From: Owenia fusiformis
Lineage: Eukaryota; Annelida; Polychaeta; Sabellida; Oweniidae
DNA: 64,000 bases
Reading direction: 5' to 3'
NCBI GenBank assembly: GCA_903813345.2
Contig: CAIIXF020000011.1
Span: 35,376,166-35,440,165 of the forward strand
Made by a program: the position numbers and the translations under genes. The notes beneath the pieces are model-generated. The model saw only the letters and a list, made by a program, of their open reading frames with translations, was not told where the DNA came from and made no database searches. This document shows positions 46,392 to 58,567 of this stretch, piece after piece (within the stretch, counting starts at the first letter, position 1; each line of letters opens with the position of its first letter).

Positions 46392-49300
46392 GAGCGAGGG
46401 AAAGTATCGCAACAGATTTTTGACAGTAAATAATTTTTTTCTAGTAGTTTCTGGCTGTACAAAAATGAATGCATATGAAAGGCCAATGTATAATCTTTAA
46501 GAAAAATTCAAAGAATGGTTTCAAGATCAATTGGATTATCTCATAAGCCATGTTTAATCCACCCATCAACAAGCTTTTTTCAAAATACAATCGTCATTTT
46601 CACCATCGTCCCTCATTTTTTTTTACAATTTTCATGCAAAGTTACATTGTACTTGAACACATGTTTCATCACTTAAAATATATAAGGAACTCCTCGTGGA
46701 TTAGGATTATGATAATCCAATATAAGGGGATCCAATGGGGATCTAAAAGCTATGTTTTTAGTACAGCACACTCATATAAGATGTCATTAGTGTGCCATAA
46801 AGTTAGTTCAAAATGTTTTCATAAATGAATGGTTGGACTTGTTTGATCCCCTGCTGTTTGATCCCCTATTTAATCAATGGAGCATAACCGCAGCATTTCC
46901 CCAAAAATTCTGAATACCTGTCAAGTTGACTGTTTAATGTTTGAGTGCAGTTAAACCTGTGTGTGTGTGTGCAAGTTGCTTTGTTTGTTTGTTTATATCT
47001 ATCTGTACTAGGTGCTTTGATGCCACCTTTGTTTAGTCTCTGGTGCTTGTTTTTCACACTGTGCTATCACTTGTAAGTTTTACACTGATGGTTTGTAGAA
47101 GTCTCTTTTTTTTATTATTTATAAGTTGCTAAGAAATTCTAAATACCTCTCTTTATGATAATTTCTATGATGCCTTATTATAGCATTTACTTTGAACAGG
47201 TTTTCTGTATCTTGTTTATCAGTAATGATTCACGAGGTACAGTGCTATTAAAATCATAAATACAGTACAAGAATTTAGTACATCATACCTTTGCCAATAA
47301 TTTTAGTAAGACAAATATTTTGATCCAGCTTCTGAAAAAACATTGAACATATATGATGATGTTTTATAACACACTTCCTTATTTGAGTTTATCTCCAGAT
47401 TGATTATTCAAATAATGAAATGAAGGATGATATGCTAAGAATAATTTTTGCATATTCATCAATTCAAGAAATGTTATCCTAAGAAAATGTTATGAGTAAC
47501 ATACACTCTTACCTTAATGTTAACATTATGGAGATTAAGCTTGCATATAAAATCGAAACGCCAACCTATGACCAATCGCCCATACAAATGCATCGCTAAA
47601 TATTTTCCATTCACATTTAGGTTGTGAAAAACATTGCAAGCTTAAAGTCCCTATTGAGAGTCTCTGAAAACCACAATCAATACCATTGAGTGTGTGGTGT
47701 ATACTACCTTTATCATTATTTCTAAGATTTACAATAACATCTTTTTAGCAAAATGTCCGATTTTCTTCCATATTAATGTGAACAAATATAAACAAACATA
47801 GAATGATTCTATTGGTTGAGTCAACAATTTCAGTTATTAGGGAGGTTAAGATCGCACTATTTTGATGAACGTACACATGGAATGTGTAAACTTATGGTCC
47901 CCTATTCACGGTTTTATAGCATGACGGTTACGTCAAGGCGATTTGCAAAATTTTGCGGTAACGATAACAAAAAATGGCGGATGGGAAAGGCAGCATGTCC
48001 TCTTTTTCGCATGTAGGAAATATTCACAGATAAGATTTCCTTTTAAACTAGTTCCATTCGGTGACGTATATATGGATGGTTATAAAGACTGGGTCAAATC
48101 TGCCAGGTGGTCTACAAGAAACAGAATATAATCTGTAAACCTACCGACTGAGATATCAAAGTTTATAATATTTGGTCCATTCTCGTGTTGTCTCAGTACA
48201 TGAGCCACTCAAAATATTAACTGTAAGTATAAGTAAACTGTGTATAACTACTGCAAATTCAAAATACATTATTATGGCTTGAGTAGAACATAGGTGGTTT
48301 CCAATGCTCAATTGGCTTTGTATGATCGTATGTAGGTTACATCTATATACCACAAGGTTTTTAGGCAATGTAGACCATGCCCTAACAACAAAAACAAAAA
48401 TAAAGAAATTACTAAATTTTTGTGTAGTTTTGAATTTCAAACTCGACAGTTTTTCTCTTATTTCATGTTATCCCCGGGCATCAATTTGCAAAGGCTACGT
48501 TCAAAATATACATTACTGAAAGTATCACCGAATGCGATTTTTACATAAATCGTTCATCCTTTCATTGATACACAGAAATTGAAAATAATGCGCCAACCTT
48601 AGTTTTCTCTTCCATCGCGGCCATTTTATTGGATAAATTAGTGAACGTAGCTGTCCAACCTCGTTTTCAGAGGTGGCGTAACCGTCATGCTATTGACTAT
48701 TTTCACATCACTGGCCTCTTTTTGTTGCCTGATTGATATAATGCCAATTGATGTAATGGTCCCCAGTTAAACCAGTTGAGAGATGGACAACATTACTGGG
48801 AGTCATAACAGTACTCGTTCATGTTCAAGTTCTCACACAAGTGTTTTACACAGTCTGTAGCCAGCTTTTACCAAGGGGTAGGAGCAGTTTTACCAAGGGC
48901 AAAGCTTTTGCCTAGGGATGAACTTTTTGACAGTTTTGGCTAAAAAATCATGCGAAGTGCTCAGATTGGTGAGAAACTGCATCATTTTGAAAGAATCTCT
49001 TGGGGGAGCAGCAGCTCCCTTTATCTCTCCCCCTCTACCTGGCTAATTTTCACATTTTTTATATTTCTACTATTCAAATTGACCAATCCCCATTCATGTC
49101 ATTTTAACAGGTCCCTTCATTACTTTACACCAATGTTCATTAATCCCTTGTTTTCTAGTCGTATGTGCTTTTATTATTCAGTTTCACTATCTATTGTTTT
49201 GCCATGCCAGTTTTACATGTTTGCATGCTGAGTTTGTTTTATGTAATGTTTTTTGTTCCTTAAATGGTTTACACATTCACTCAGTTGAGTTGGGGTGTTG

Positions 49301-50290
49301 CCCCATTACTAGTTAATGTTGCCTAGAGTTTGTGACTGTACATACACAAAGTATTTCAAATATATATTTTAGAAAACATTTTATATTTGATTCCCACCCA
49401 AGGGTCTTCCACTCACCCATTAACATAAACAAAACATGAACTCTAATAAAAATGCCAACAAGACTGCAAGGGAAACTTAATCTATGAATTGGACTTTGCC
49501 ATATCACATGTATTAGTCCCGTGATCAGGGAGGGGGTGGAGGGGGGTTGAGAGACGACCCTCTCCCCTAGGCACATTTTCTGTCAACATCCTGCAATTTT
49601 TCACCACTTTAGTACTTTTCAAGTGATGTTCGGATGATGCTTTCATTTAATTGCTTGCACTGATGGTTTCTCTTGAAAATTCATGCACATAAGGTGATCT
49701 AGTATTTCAACACAGGACCCTGAAAGCGCTATTTGAGCTTGAAGTAGAAGTATTCATAGTATTACTGTTTGTATTATTAATCTCTACGATTTTTCAATGG
49801 GCTAACTCAGTCAGTGAAGGCAGGATTAAAACACAACACACATGAGTAATTCACCCACCTATGCATGTTATTATTGAAAAACATTGCCATCTTTTACATC
49901 ACTCCTAAATTATTTTTGTAAACATGCATTTTAAGAGGTTCATTTTTTCAAAAAAAACTCAAAAACAAACTTCATGGAGTTCCTTACATATTTTACTTGA
50001 TGAAACATGTGTTCAAGTACAATGTAACTTTGCATGAAAACTTGTAAAAAAAATGAGGGACGATAGTGAAAATGACGAATGTATATTGAAAAAGCTTGTT
50101 GATGGGTGGATTAAACATGGATTATAAGATAATCCAATTGATCTGGAAACTATTCTTTGAACTTTTCTTGAAGATTATAGATTCGCCTTTCCCAAGCATT
50201 TACTTTTTACAGCCAGAAACTACTCACAAAAAAATTATCAACTGTCAAAATTATCAAAAGTCTGTTGCGATACTTTCCCTGCTCCTTTTC
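46392..50290. repeat. Second long inverted repeat pair, arms ~300 bp
   Basis: 46392-46700 (AAAGTATCGCAACAGA, ATTGGATTATCTCATAAGCC, AATCCACCCATCAACAAGCT) is inverted against 49985-50285. The 3.3 kb between them holds a smaller inverted-repeat element (47916-48693), a relic of the GGCTACGGGCC family (48850-49050), and no recognisable gene. This may be a large non-autonomous DNA element. Confidence 0.75.
47916..48693. mobile_element. Element with exact 17-bp inverted ends
   Basis: ATAGCATGACGGTTACG at 47916-47932 and its exact complement at 48677-48693. Both ends are followed by an AAAATGGC motif but otherwise diverge. No target duplication is clear. Alternatively, two independent regulatory sites. 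Confidence 0.55.
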
Positions 50291-50560
50291 GAAATTTGTT
50301 AGGGGAGAACCCCCCAGTTCTGGTCAGAATGCACCAAATGATGTTCAATTTTCGAAATTTTCTGGGGGGAGGAGAACTCAAACCTCCCATTCTCGCTCTG
50401 AAATTGGTCAGAATGCATCAAATTAAATGATATTAAATTTTCGAAATTTGCCAGGGGAGAACCTCCCAGACCCCCATTTCTCGCCCGAAATTGGTCAGAA
50501 TGCACCAAAGACGTTCTTCCCCCAGACCGGGCCCCAGATCCCCCTTTCTCGCGCTTGTTC
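50290..50560 (+). repeat. GC-rich tandem repeat
   Basis: Three to four diverged units of about 90-110 bp with GGGGAGAACC(C/T)CCCAG, TTGGTCAGAATGCA(C/T)CAAA and TTTTCGAAATTT. The same unit occurs once, at 46300-46385. Confidence 0.8.
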
Positions 50561-52090
50561 GCTGGGGGGGAGGGGGTACTGTCGGGGGTGGTTCAAGCCC
50601 CCCTTACAAAAAGCTGGCTACGGGCATGGACGCATCCCCCATGGGAAATTCCCTGTGGGTGCCAATGGGGTGCGCGTCCGAGGAGGGGCGTATAAAGTTC
50701 ACGAACATCCTAAAAATTCAGAAGTATCATATGATAAATTAGATTTTTATCCTCCTCTCTTATCAGTTTTCTAATCCTAATTGATTAATTCGATTTTTGC
50801 TTTCCCCTCATCAGTTGTCTTCCCTAATAGTTATAAATATAAAAGGAGTTCTAATTTTGGTATGTTTTGGGAATTTGGTTTTGATGTTAACATGCAAGGG
50901 AATTATCTCCCACTCCCCCTTCTATTTTGTAGACAATATACAAGTTAAATAGCAGCGATTTATTCTGTGTTTGAATTCACTTTTACAGGATGTGTATTTT
51001 CAATTAGACTTGCTGATTGTTCGATCATTTAATTTATCTGAAGCCATTAGACAAAAAAATGTTTCAATTTTTAGAATATTTTTTGGCTTATATCATTTAA
51101 ATACACAATTTCTTAGTGAGTTAGATCCAATGGCTTCCCAAATCAGATTTCTATTTATCATTCCTCTCTTGAAACGGTCCGATTTAATTCAGTGTCGGGC
51201 CGAGGGCAAACCTTTGAATGATGAATATATGTAACCGTTGATATTTTGAACGTACATGTATCAAGTTTAGATTCAAGGTACAAAATAACCAGTTAAGTTT
51301 TTTTCCAAGAGGTAGATAGGTTTGAGGGAAAAGAGTACTGTATATTCAAAATCCGGATCAAAACAACATTATTTTGTTATTTGTTGTCCAGTTCTACGTA
51401 TTAATGCCGAAGTATTCGTCATCTGTTATTAAAGTTCAATGCGTTTCTGAATCCCTCTATTTCATATCATAAAAAACTGCACGTAATGTTGTTAGTCATT
51501 TAGGCCTATATTTCGTAATTTATTCTTTGAGGTCTATCCGTTACACTTAATTTCTCAGTTTCTAAACGTTTCATTCAATTTTGCTATAAAGGAGATTGAA
51601 GACTACAATTAAAGTGTATGTTTTACCAATCGTTTAACTTTTTTAAAAGTATTGGATTTTTGGGAGTTACGAGGTTCGGAGTAATAGCGTGTCGCTCCCC
51701 CTCCCGCCCCCACTCATTTTTATGTGTTAAACCTCATTTGATTTTTCATCAATTATCGTTAAATCACACTCTTTAATACATAAACAAATTCAAAATTATA
51801 TATCTTGGAGAAATAAAATATATATTTCATAATGAAAATATTAATTTATGCAGTTGGTCAGTATTGAATATTAAGTTTCACAGTCTGAAACCTCAAGGGC
51901 GGGAAATTGGATTAAATAAAACGAAATATAAATACTTAGTCACATCATATCAGTGCAAACAATTAACTATATTTATTTTTCTATGCGATATACACCTGAT
52001 ATTGATATCTTTCCTCTGACAATGTGTTATCTCATGGTCCGTTGACATCATCAAACTTGTGATTAACCAAAAGAGACCAAAAAAGATTGT
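50561..52090. other. No gene recognised
   Basis: 50980-51030 (TTTTACAGGATGTGTATTTT, GACTTGCTGATT) is inverted against 44485-44540, a third inverted pairing in this region. ORFs here have no known motif. Confidence 0.5.
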
Positions 52091-52094
52091 AATT

Positions 52095-53010
52095 ATGACG
52101 TGCACGGACCTGGGGACAATTTGGGAAATACGGGCTAATCTCAGCTTTAAGCGTTAATATCTGCCTTATTTAAAAAGCTAACTATGTGCATTATATATCA
52201 TTTTGGAGTATTTTTTATTCGCATTTCACTGAAATCATTTTTCCTTGAAAAGTTTGATGAGATATACCATATTTTTAAGGTTAAATGTACTCCGACATCG
52301 TCAAATACGCTGTAAGACGTAACATTCCATGCTTACACGGTTCGTTGAATTCGGGATAACTTTTGAAATACTGATCAGAATTTTACTAAAATTTCACATT
52401 TTATTCATTGAAACATGTGCTTTTATGACGTCACAATTGCCTAGCGGCTACAGTTCAAATCGTCTTATATGAACGCTTTTAAAATTTTCAAAATTGTGTA
52501 AGGTTTTGAAGGCGAAGGAGACAAGCAATAAGTTTACCTTTATTTAACCTTCTAATTTAGGTCTGATTTCAAAAAAAAATTAACTGCACAATATTGTCAT
52601 GGCGAAATTTACAAAACAATAACCGATTTCTTTATTCTTCAAATAATAAGAAAATAAGAGTTGCTTTTAGACTTGAAAAAATGTAACGCATCGATGTTTT
52701 ACCACAAATCCCATACATATCAATCTTTGCTAACGCCCCGAGTGGATTTCCTGACCGTTTTTCAAAAATCAAAAACATTTTAGAAATATTGCTTCGAGAT
52801 CTTGTTTCTCTGTGAATTTTACCAGGATTGAATAAGAATAAAGCATCTTATTTCTAGGTTGACTAAAATTGACAAAATGTAACGCTTGTAGTTTTTGACA
52901 TTATAATGCTGATTGCGCCCTATACTGCCCATTCAGATACATTGTATTGTTTGGTATTTTGACGCCATAATGTTACTCTAATTGTCCCCAGTTTCGTGCG
53001 ACGTGTAAAA
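52095..53010. mobile_element. Possible inverted-repeat element
   Basis: GACGTGCACGGACCTGGGGA at about 52097 is inverted against CTGGGGACAATTA wording near 52980-53005 with several mismatches (left GGGGACAATT, right AATTGTCCCC). Ends imprecise; no coding content. Confidence 0.4.
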
Positions 53011-54322
53011 ACGCATCGGTAAGTCAACAAATCTAACCATTAAATAAACAAACTTAGTTCTTCGTCTGCTGGCCAGAACTTGGTATCCGATTCGGATACC
53101 GACTTTCTGAGAATACTAATGATATGTAGGATCACCAGCCGTGATACTTTTCATAAAACAGGCATCTAGTTAGAAAATTATTGCAATTTTGATTAATATC
53201 GTCATTCACAGTATAACCCGCCTATGTAACCTAAACATATAAATACTAGTTGCCAGTCTACAAATTGAACATACAAAATGTAGCATATTCATTACACACT
53301 ATATTAATAGAACAAGGTAATCATGTCATACCAATAGTTAGATGGTTAACTTAACACAAAAGAATAATACACGATAATTGAAAAAATAAACCTCGGTATT
53401 CGGGGCTAAAATCCAAGGATACCTGTACCATAACTCCAGTATACGCTGCAATACCATATCGGATACCTGTACCGTTACTCAATAATAACCACAACTACGA
53501 CCATAATAACAAGGTCAATACCGAGTTTATTGCAAGTTATTTTATACGATTTTGTCTTGTGTTAATCCATGGATAATCCTTGAAAATTAGAAATAATTTT
53601 GGTGTAATTGGTGTAATCTTTAGTCAATAAAACATTCGAAAGTGTATTACTGTTAAGATAACTGTAATATACTATTACTGTTATGAATAACTGTTCTTTT
53701 AGATGTTCCCAAGAAGGATTGGCTCCCGAAAGTAATCTCGATACAGTATTTTCCAACAATGAAAATGTCAGAATGTTGTTATTGTCTGACAATTGCAATA
53801 TTGCTATTTTGTGACTCCAAAGAAATTGGTGATGAACTTTTCGAATGCAACAATGAAAAACTTATAAATATACGTAGACTTCATTGTTAAAGAACAATTA
53901 AATAACAAACAGCTATTTATTTATTTACTTATGAGCCACGAGAATGAAGTAATGAACCCATGGGGTGAATTCTTAAACAAAATGAACCTTACTGTTGACA
54001 CTCATAACATTCTTTCCCATTGTTTTGTAATGATCTTTGTTCTTATTCCCCATTTGGCTTATGTTCTAAAAGTAACAAGACTGGTACTGGTATTTTGTTA
54101 TCATGATAATATACTTCCATATAATGAAACTAAAAGTGAAAATACTTTTTAAAATATTTTTGAATAAAGTTATTGGGTTGTGCCCCTCAAAACCTTTCTT
54201 AACTTATGTTCATATACATACTTGTATGTATTCTTATTCATGTAATGTAACAATTGGGTGAGTTTCACATACTGCAACATGTGAAGTAAATATTTTTTAA
54301 TCACATGAGTTGTTTTTTACAG
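53011..54322. other. No gene recognised
   Basis: Repeated ATACCTGTACCATAACTC / ATACCTGTACCGTTACTC words near 53430-53480 suggest a short local duplication. Otherwise nothing is supported. Confidence 0.4.
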
Positions 54323-54800
54323 GTCATGAAAGATGGGTAATAGCATTGACCAATGGCGGTGTGCTATTGGAACATTCCATCCATGCAGTCAACCACTCAG
54401 CAATGAGACAAACAGAAGGACAAATGTGAATGATAGTGATGAAACGGCTACACTCAAACCAAAGGAATCGATGCACAACAATGATATAACAGTTCAAAAT
54501 GAGAAAAACCAAGGACCGACCTTTACAGTTGAAAAATATTTAGATCAAAATAACTCACTGAATCACAATGGAGGTAGAGTGCAAGAAGGGGGTTGTTCCG
54601 ATCGTAAAGTTAAGAGCCCAGATGAGCCAGAGAATAACAAGGGCGAAGACGGCATGAAAGTACTGGTGAACCAGCAATGGGTCAAGACATTACGGACACT
54701 GCCCCAGCTGTTGGTGATTATCATTCTCCTACTGATGATTGGTGGGGTGGAGACCAACCCTGGGCCTCAAACAAATGCTAATTTAGGTAAAAACAATTAA
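54323..54800 (+). CDS. Exon-like ORF ending in a 2A-like motif
   Basis: 155 codons from ATG 54333 (MGNSIDQWRCAIGTFHPCS) to a stop at 54798. Just upstream is a strong acceptor (TTGTTTTTTACAG, exon from 54323). Near the end is a possible donor TTTAG|GTAAAA (after 54786), so it may be the first coding exon of a longer gene, read on past the stop. Residues 20-110 are polar and probably disordered. They are followed by a hydrophobic run and 2A-like tail, LLVIIILLLMIGGVETNPGP. Canonical 2A is D-V/I-E-x-N-P-G-P and makes ribosomes skip the last Gly-Pro bond; here the Asp is Gly, which may weaken it. 2A motifs fused to signal-like segments are known in sea urchin genes and in non-LTR retrotransposons, so a transposon origin is possible. 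Confidence 0.6.
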
Positions 54801-55366
54801 CTAAGCAGTAAATGAGCCAGGGCACAGGAAAAGGGGTCTTATCACAGATTTTTGCAATATTTTGATTTTTGTTTATCTTAAAAGCACAAAGAGACCTTTC
54901 AAATGAGCCAGGGCTTATATCTTAACAGTTTTATCTAGCAGATATAGACCAAAAAGATGGATTTGAATTTAGCATATTTTCTACTTTATCATGGGCACAT
55001 TTTTGGCTCTGGAGCACAATTTTTGTGATAACACCGGTTATCCTGTGTTGAGGCTCAAATTACAACTAGAAAACAGCAACTCCACCTAGTTTTTGGTTTA
55101 AAGGTTTTTTATTATCATATAAATCAAAACAATTTCAACTACACAGTAAGGGCCAGAGCAATGCATTATTCCCCCTGGTTATCAAGAATAATGTAAATGA
55201 TAAAGTTGCAATGAGACTTATGAATTAACTCAGGCTTGCAAAACAGTAAAAACTTACTCATTTAAAATTGAAACAATTAACTGCAGAAAACCTGCACTCA
55301 TTTTAACAATTTTCTGATTTGTCAGACATGATAAAGAGGAATCACCATACAACAAATAATTTACCC
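54801..55366. other. Intron-like or intergenic DNA
   Basis: A family B left-end fragment (AACTAGAAAACAGCAACTCC at about 55066) is the only recognisable item. No second exon after the 2A exon could be found. Confidence 0.4.
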
Positions 55367-55494
55367 TGACCAGGCCCATAGCCAGGATTTGCCAAGGGGG
55401 TTCACTTTTTGAAAAATTCCAGAGGGTTCACTTTTAACAACTCTGGCCCAAAAAGGGTCAAAATCACTTTGAAAAGTGCTCAGAATGTTGAATG

Positions 55495-56984
55495 AAGGAC
55501 CCACAGTCCTGTGCTCACACAGTTTGGAACCTTCAGAGGAATGTATATCCTGACTTTCAAACAAAAATATTGATTTGGATTTGTAGTCTCGAACTTTGAG
55601 AAACTTAGATAGCACAGTTGTGTGACCTAGTTTGATGACCTTTGACCTTGAAAATTTTACTTATTCAGAGCTCAGTTTATCGCATCCTACGACCCCTTTA
55701 GATTGTGGTCGTAGGCCCGTTTCATTCGTAAGCCTGTCTTTCTACAATGTCGGAGAATGAACTACGCATTGCGCTATTAAATGACCTACCTCGATACATT
55801 CCAGAGTATTCTAAAATTCTTTTTATGTTGTTAGATCGCCAATTGTATGGGTTTATCGTCAGAACGAAGAGATTTTAGTTTTTACATCGGAAATATCTCA
55901 GCAATTTTTCAAAATTTCGGAAGGGGAATTCCCCAGGGATTTCCCTTATGACTGGTGCATGCCGGGAACTGAATGGAGGAATTTGACGGTTGAACCTACA
56001 TGCAAATATTGGTATCAAAAACGAAAATATCTTCGTTCTGGCGATAAACCCATACAATTTGCGATTCAACTATATGAAAAGAATTCTAAAATACTCAAGA
56101 ATGTATCGAGGTAGGTAATTAATGTGTGCAATGCATAGTTCATTCTCCGACAGTGTAGAAACACAGGCTTACTAATGAATCGGGCCTACGACCACAATCT
56201 AAAGGGGTCGTAGGATGCGATAAAGCTCAGTAAGATCTTTGTGATTAAGCTGACCAACATTTACATCCAAAAATCAATTTGAAAAATCAACTTTTTTGAC
56301 CTTTCGAAGGTCACTGAAGGTCAACTAAAGGTCAAATCCTAAAACTAATGTCCTGGCAACTTGTAGATGATTTTCAAAAAAACATTTGGTCAAATTGAAG
56401 CAAGTTGAAAAATAACTGTTTTTTTACGTCAAATATCTCAAAAACGGTAAAAATTTGATGCTGACATATATTGAGCAATATGTAGGGAATGCTTAAATCT
56501 AGTAATGATGTAATTCATTGCAAGAAATGATCAAGTAAAAGGCAAACTTTGAGAAACTTGTCAATCACAAAACTTGCCATTGACTTTATACATGAGAAAG
56601 TTTCCTGAAAATGACTAAGTCCTACTTTTTGTCAAATTTAACACCAAAAAACTGTAATTCCAAGAGCTTTGAAATCTTCAGAGGACATAAGTTGCATATA
56701 CAGCAACTACTAAAAGTTATTTGAAAGTTCTTCTTCAACAAAGTGTCTAGTATTTACAGAAAATTTGACTTTTTGACGTCAAAATCCGCAATTTCTCGGA
56801 AACCAGGCGAACTTGGGAAATGGCGATTATAGGTCAAATAGGCATTATGGATATGCATAAAATGAATGTGGATATGACTCAATCCGAATAGCAGTTTTAA
56901 TTTGTGCGGCCAATGTTGATGGACGGACGGACCAACGGACGGACAGACGCCTGGTCGATCCCATAGGCTCACTGTGTGAGCCAA
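55495..56984 (+). mobile_element. Helitron-like family C, interrupted copy
   Basis: Same order of sequence as 38663-39566: AAGGACCCAC-AGTCCT, GCTCACACAG, TTCAGAGCTCAGT, CAAATATCTCAAAAACGG, GGACGGACGGACC, and the end hairpin GGCTCACTGTGTGAGCC. It is split by the element at 55677-56223. Confidence 0.8.
55677..56223. mobile_element. 547-bp MITE with 8-bp target duplication
   Basis: AGCTCAGT at 55669-55676 and at 56224-56231 flanks the element. The uninterrupted family C copy at about 38836 has this octamer once. Ends start TTATCGCATCCTACGACC, and inverted similarity runs about 215 bp inwards (GGTCGTAGGCCCG, CATTCTCCGACA-TGTAGAA, TTTATCG(T/C)CAGAACGAAG). An 8-bp duplication is typical of hAT and a few other superfamilies, but the termini are not the usual hAT CAG/TAG type. 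No transposase. Confidence 0.85.
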
Positions 56985-57408
56985 AAACTGCATCATTTTG
57001 AAAGAATTTTTGGCCCGAGCCCCCCCCCCCCCCCTGGCTACGGGCCTGCTGTCTTGATGTCTGAGTTGACCAAATAAGGTTATATCAAAGGATGGCAGTT
57101 CCCCAAGTTCTTCCAAAAACAAGTTTCACTGAAGAATGAGGGCAGTGTAATAATAGATGCATTGTAGACTGAGATCTAAAGCCACAATTACAGTTTATCA
57201 ATGTTACTAAAACTTATGTTTAAAACAACCTAGTGACAAATCCCATCGAGCAAAACATATTTTCCTAAATACCTCGTCATTTTGGAAGCTACATGATATG
57301 AACTAGAAAACTCCACGGAGTAGCATAATCCTACCGAACAAAACATGTTTTGATAAATAGTGGCCATCTTGAAAATTTCTTCTTGAACAGAGCTCCCTTG
57401 TCCCTAGT

Positions 57409-58556
57409 CACGATGCCCATGTCAAGCAGCGTGCCTACTAGGCACGCAGTTTGAAACTCTGACAAACTGCATGCATATTTCAAAATGGAAAACGGGGAGG
57501 ACACGACTCTCAAAAAGAGCCAAAATACGAAAAATACAAGGTTAGTCTCGTTCTAAAGATAGTACCATTCTGTGAAGATGAACTTAATTTACTCATAGTA
57601 CTCAATGCTGTTCCCGATGTAAACCTAGTTATCTCAATATAAGGGTCTTAAGTAACTTCTGTGTTCAAAATTTACAGTGTAAAGTTATATCTATGTCTTT
57701 TTATCGTCATTTGCCATTTATTCAGCCATTGTGTCTGTGTATGCTAGAATATATAGGATCACTCCATCTGATTATTTAGCAGCAAAGTTTGTGTTCAAAA
57801 CGATAATTCGCCATAAACGTGATTTAAACATTTTCTTGTCAAACTGCGCACCTATATTCACATGTATTTCCCAAACTGCATGCCTAATATTTCCAAACTG
57901 TTTGCCTATCCAAGCTTGTTTTGTATTATTAGAAAATGTAAGGGCCATATGTAAGGCACATATGTGTCTAATAGTAGAACCCCATAATTGAAACACTGTG
58001 AGAGTCCATCCACCAAGATGGTGATCTGAAAATAAAAGTTTTTTTCGTTCCCAACTTAATTGTCACTTCTATTATACATTTTGACTTTCAATATGAAAAT
58101 CTCATAAAATCTGACGATAAAGCAAAATTTCCAAAGCTATATGAAAAACACCTACACGTGCCTCTGTTTTATCTCGAAATATTTTGAATTAAACATGATA
58201 AATGCGTAAGGAATTAAATATAAAACGAGAGTCTAAAGTATTTGTCATTAATGTTTAAAGTGCTAGATCGATTTACGCATAAATTCCCGTTAAATCAGTG
58301 ACGAAAATGCCATTAAGCTGCTTATGTTTTAAAACTTAGATTCATTTGCACATAGTTTTTGCTAGTATTTGCAAGATTCCTATATTCGCCACAGAATGAA
58401 AGCATTGAACAAGAAAACAATGCAGGATAAATGTCTTTAAATTACGTTTCAAAATGCAGACTCCAACTTAAATGATGCAATGTTGTTAGGCACGCAGTTT
58501 GTGATCGAAACAAACTGCGCGCCTACTTAGGCGCGTAGCTTGACATGGGCACCGTG
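57409..58556. mobile_element. Element with CACG-ATGCCC ends and nested hairpins
   Basis: Ends: CACGATGCCCATGTCAAGC and, inverted, CACGGTGCCCATGTCAAGC. CTAGT flanks both sides (57404-57408, 58557-58561), a likely 5-bp target duplication in family B sequence CCTAG-ATCAG. Each end contains hairpins: GCGTGCCTACTAGGCACGC and GCAGTTTG...CAAACTGC. AAACTGC-GCCTA-type words recur inside (57841-57910). Superfamily not assigned. An 86-codon ORF (57731-57991) spans these words and is probably not a gene. Confidence 0.75.
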
Positions 58557-58567
58557 CTAGTTATCAG

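Larger units (their letters stand above)
55371..57048. mobile_element. Outer element with CAGGCCC-TAGCCAGG ends, split by an insertion
   Basis: Ends CAGGCCCATAGCCAGG (55371-55386) and CCTGGCTACGGGCCTG (57033-57048) are inverted with one mismatch. The body is cut by family C at 55495-56984. The join is supported by 48945-48990, where GTGCTCAG and AACTGCATCATTTTGAAAGA, split here, lie close together. A C-run (57017-57034) precedes the right end. Non-coding. Confidence 0.75.

Noticed and set aside
57731-57991. 86-codon ORF within the 57409-58556 element
   Set aside because: It spans the AAACTGC-GCCTA repeats, and a reverse-strand ORF covers the same bases. No transposase motif.
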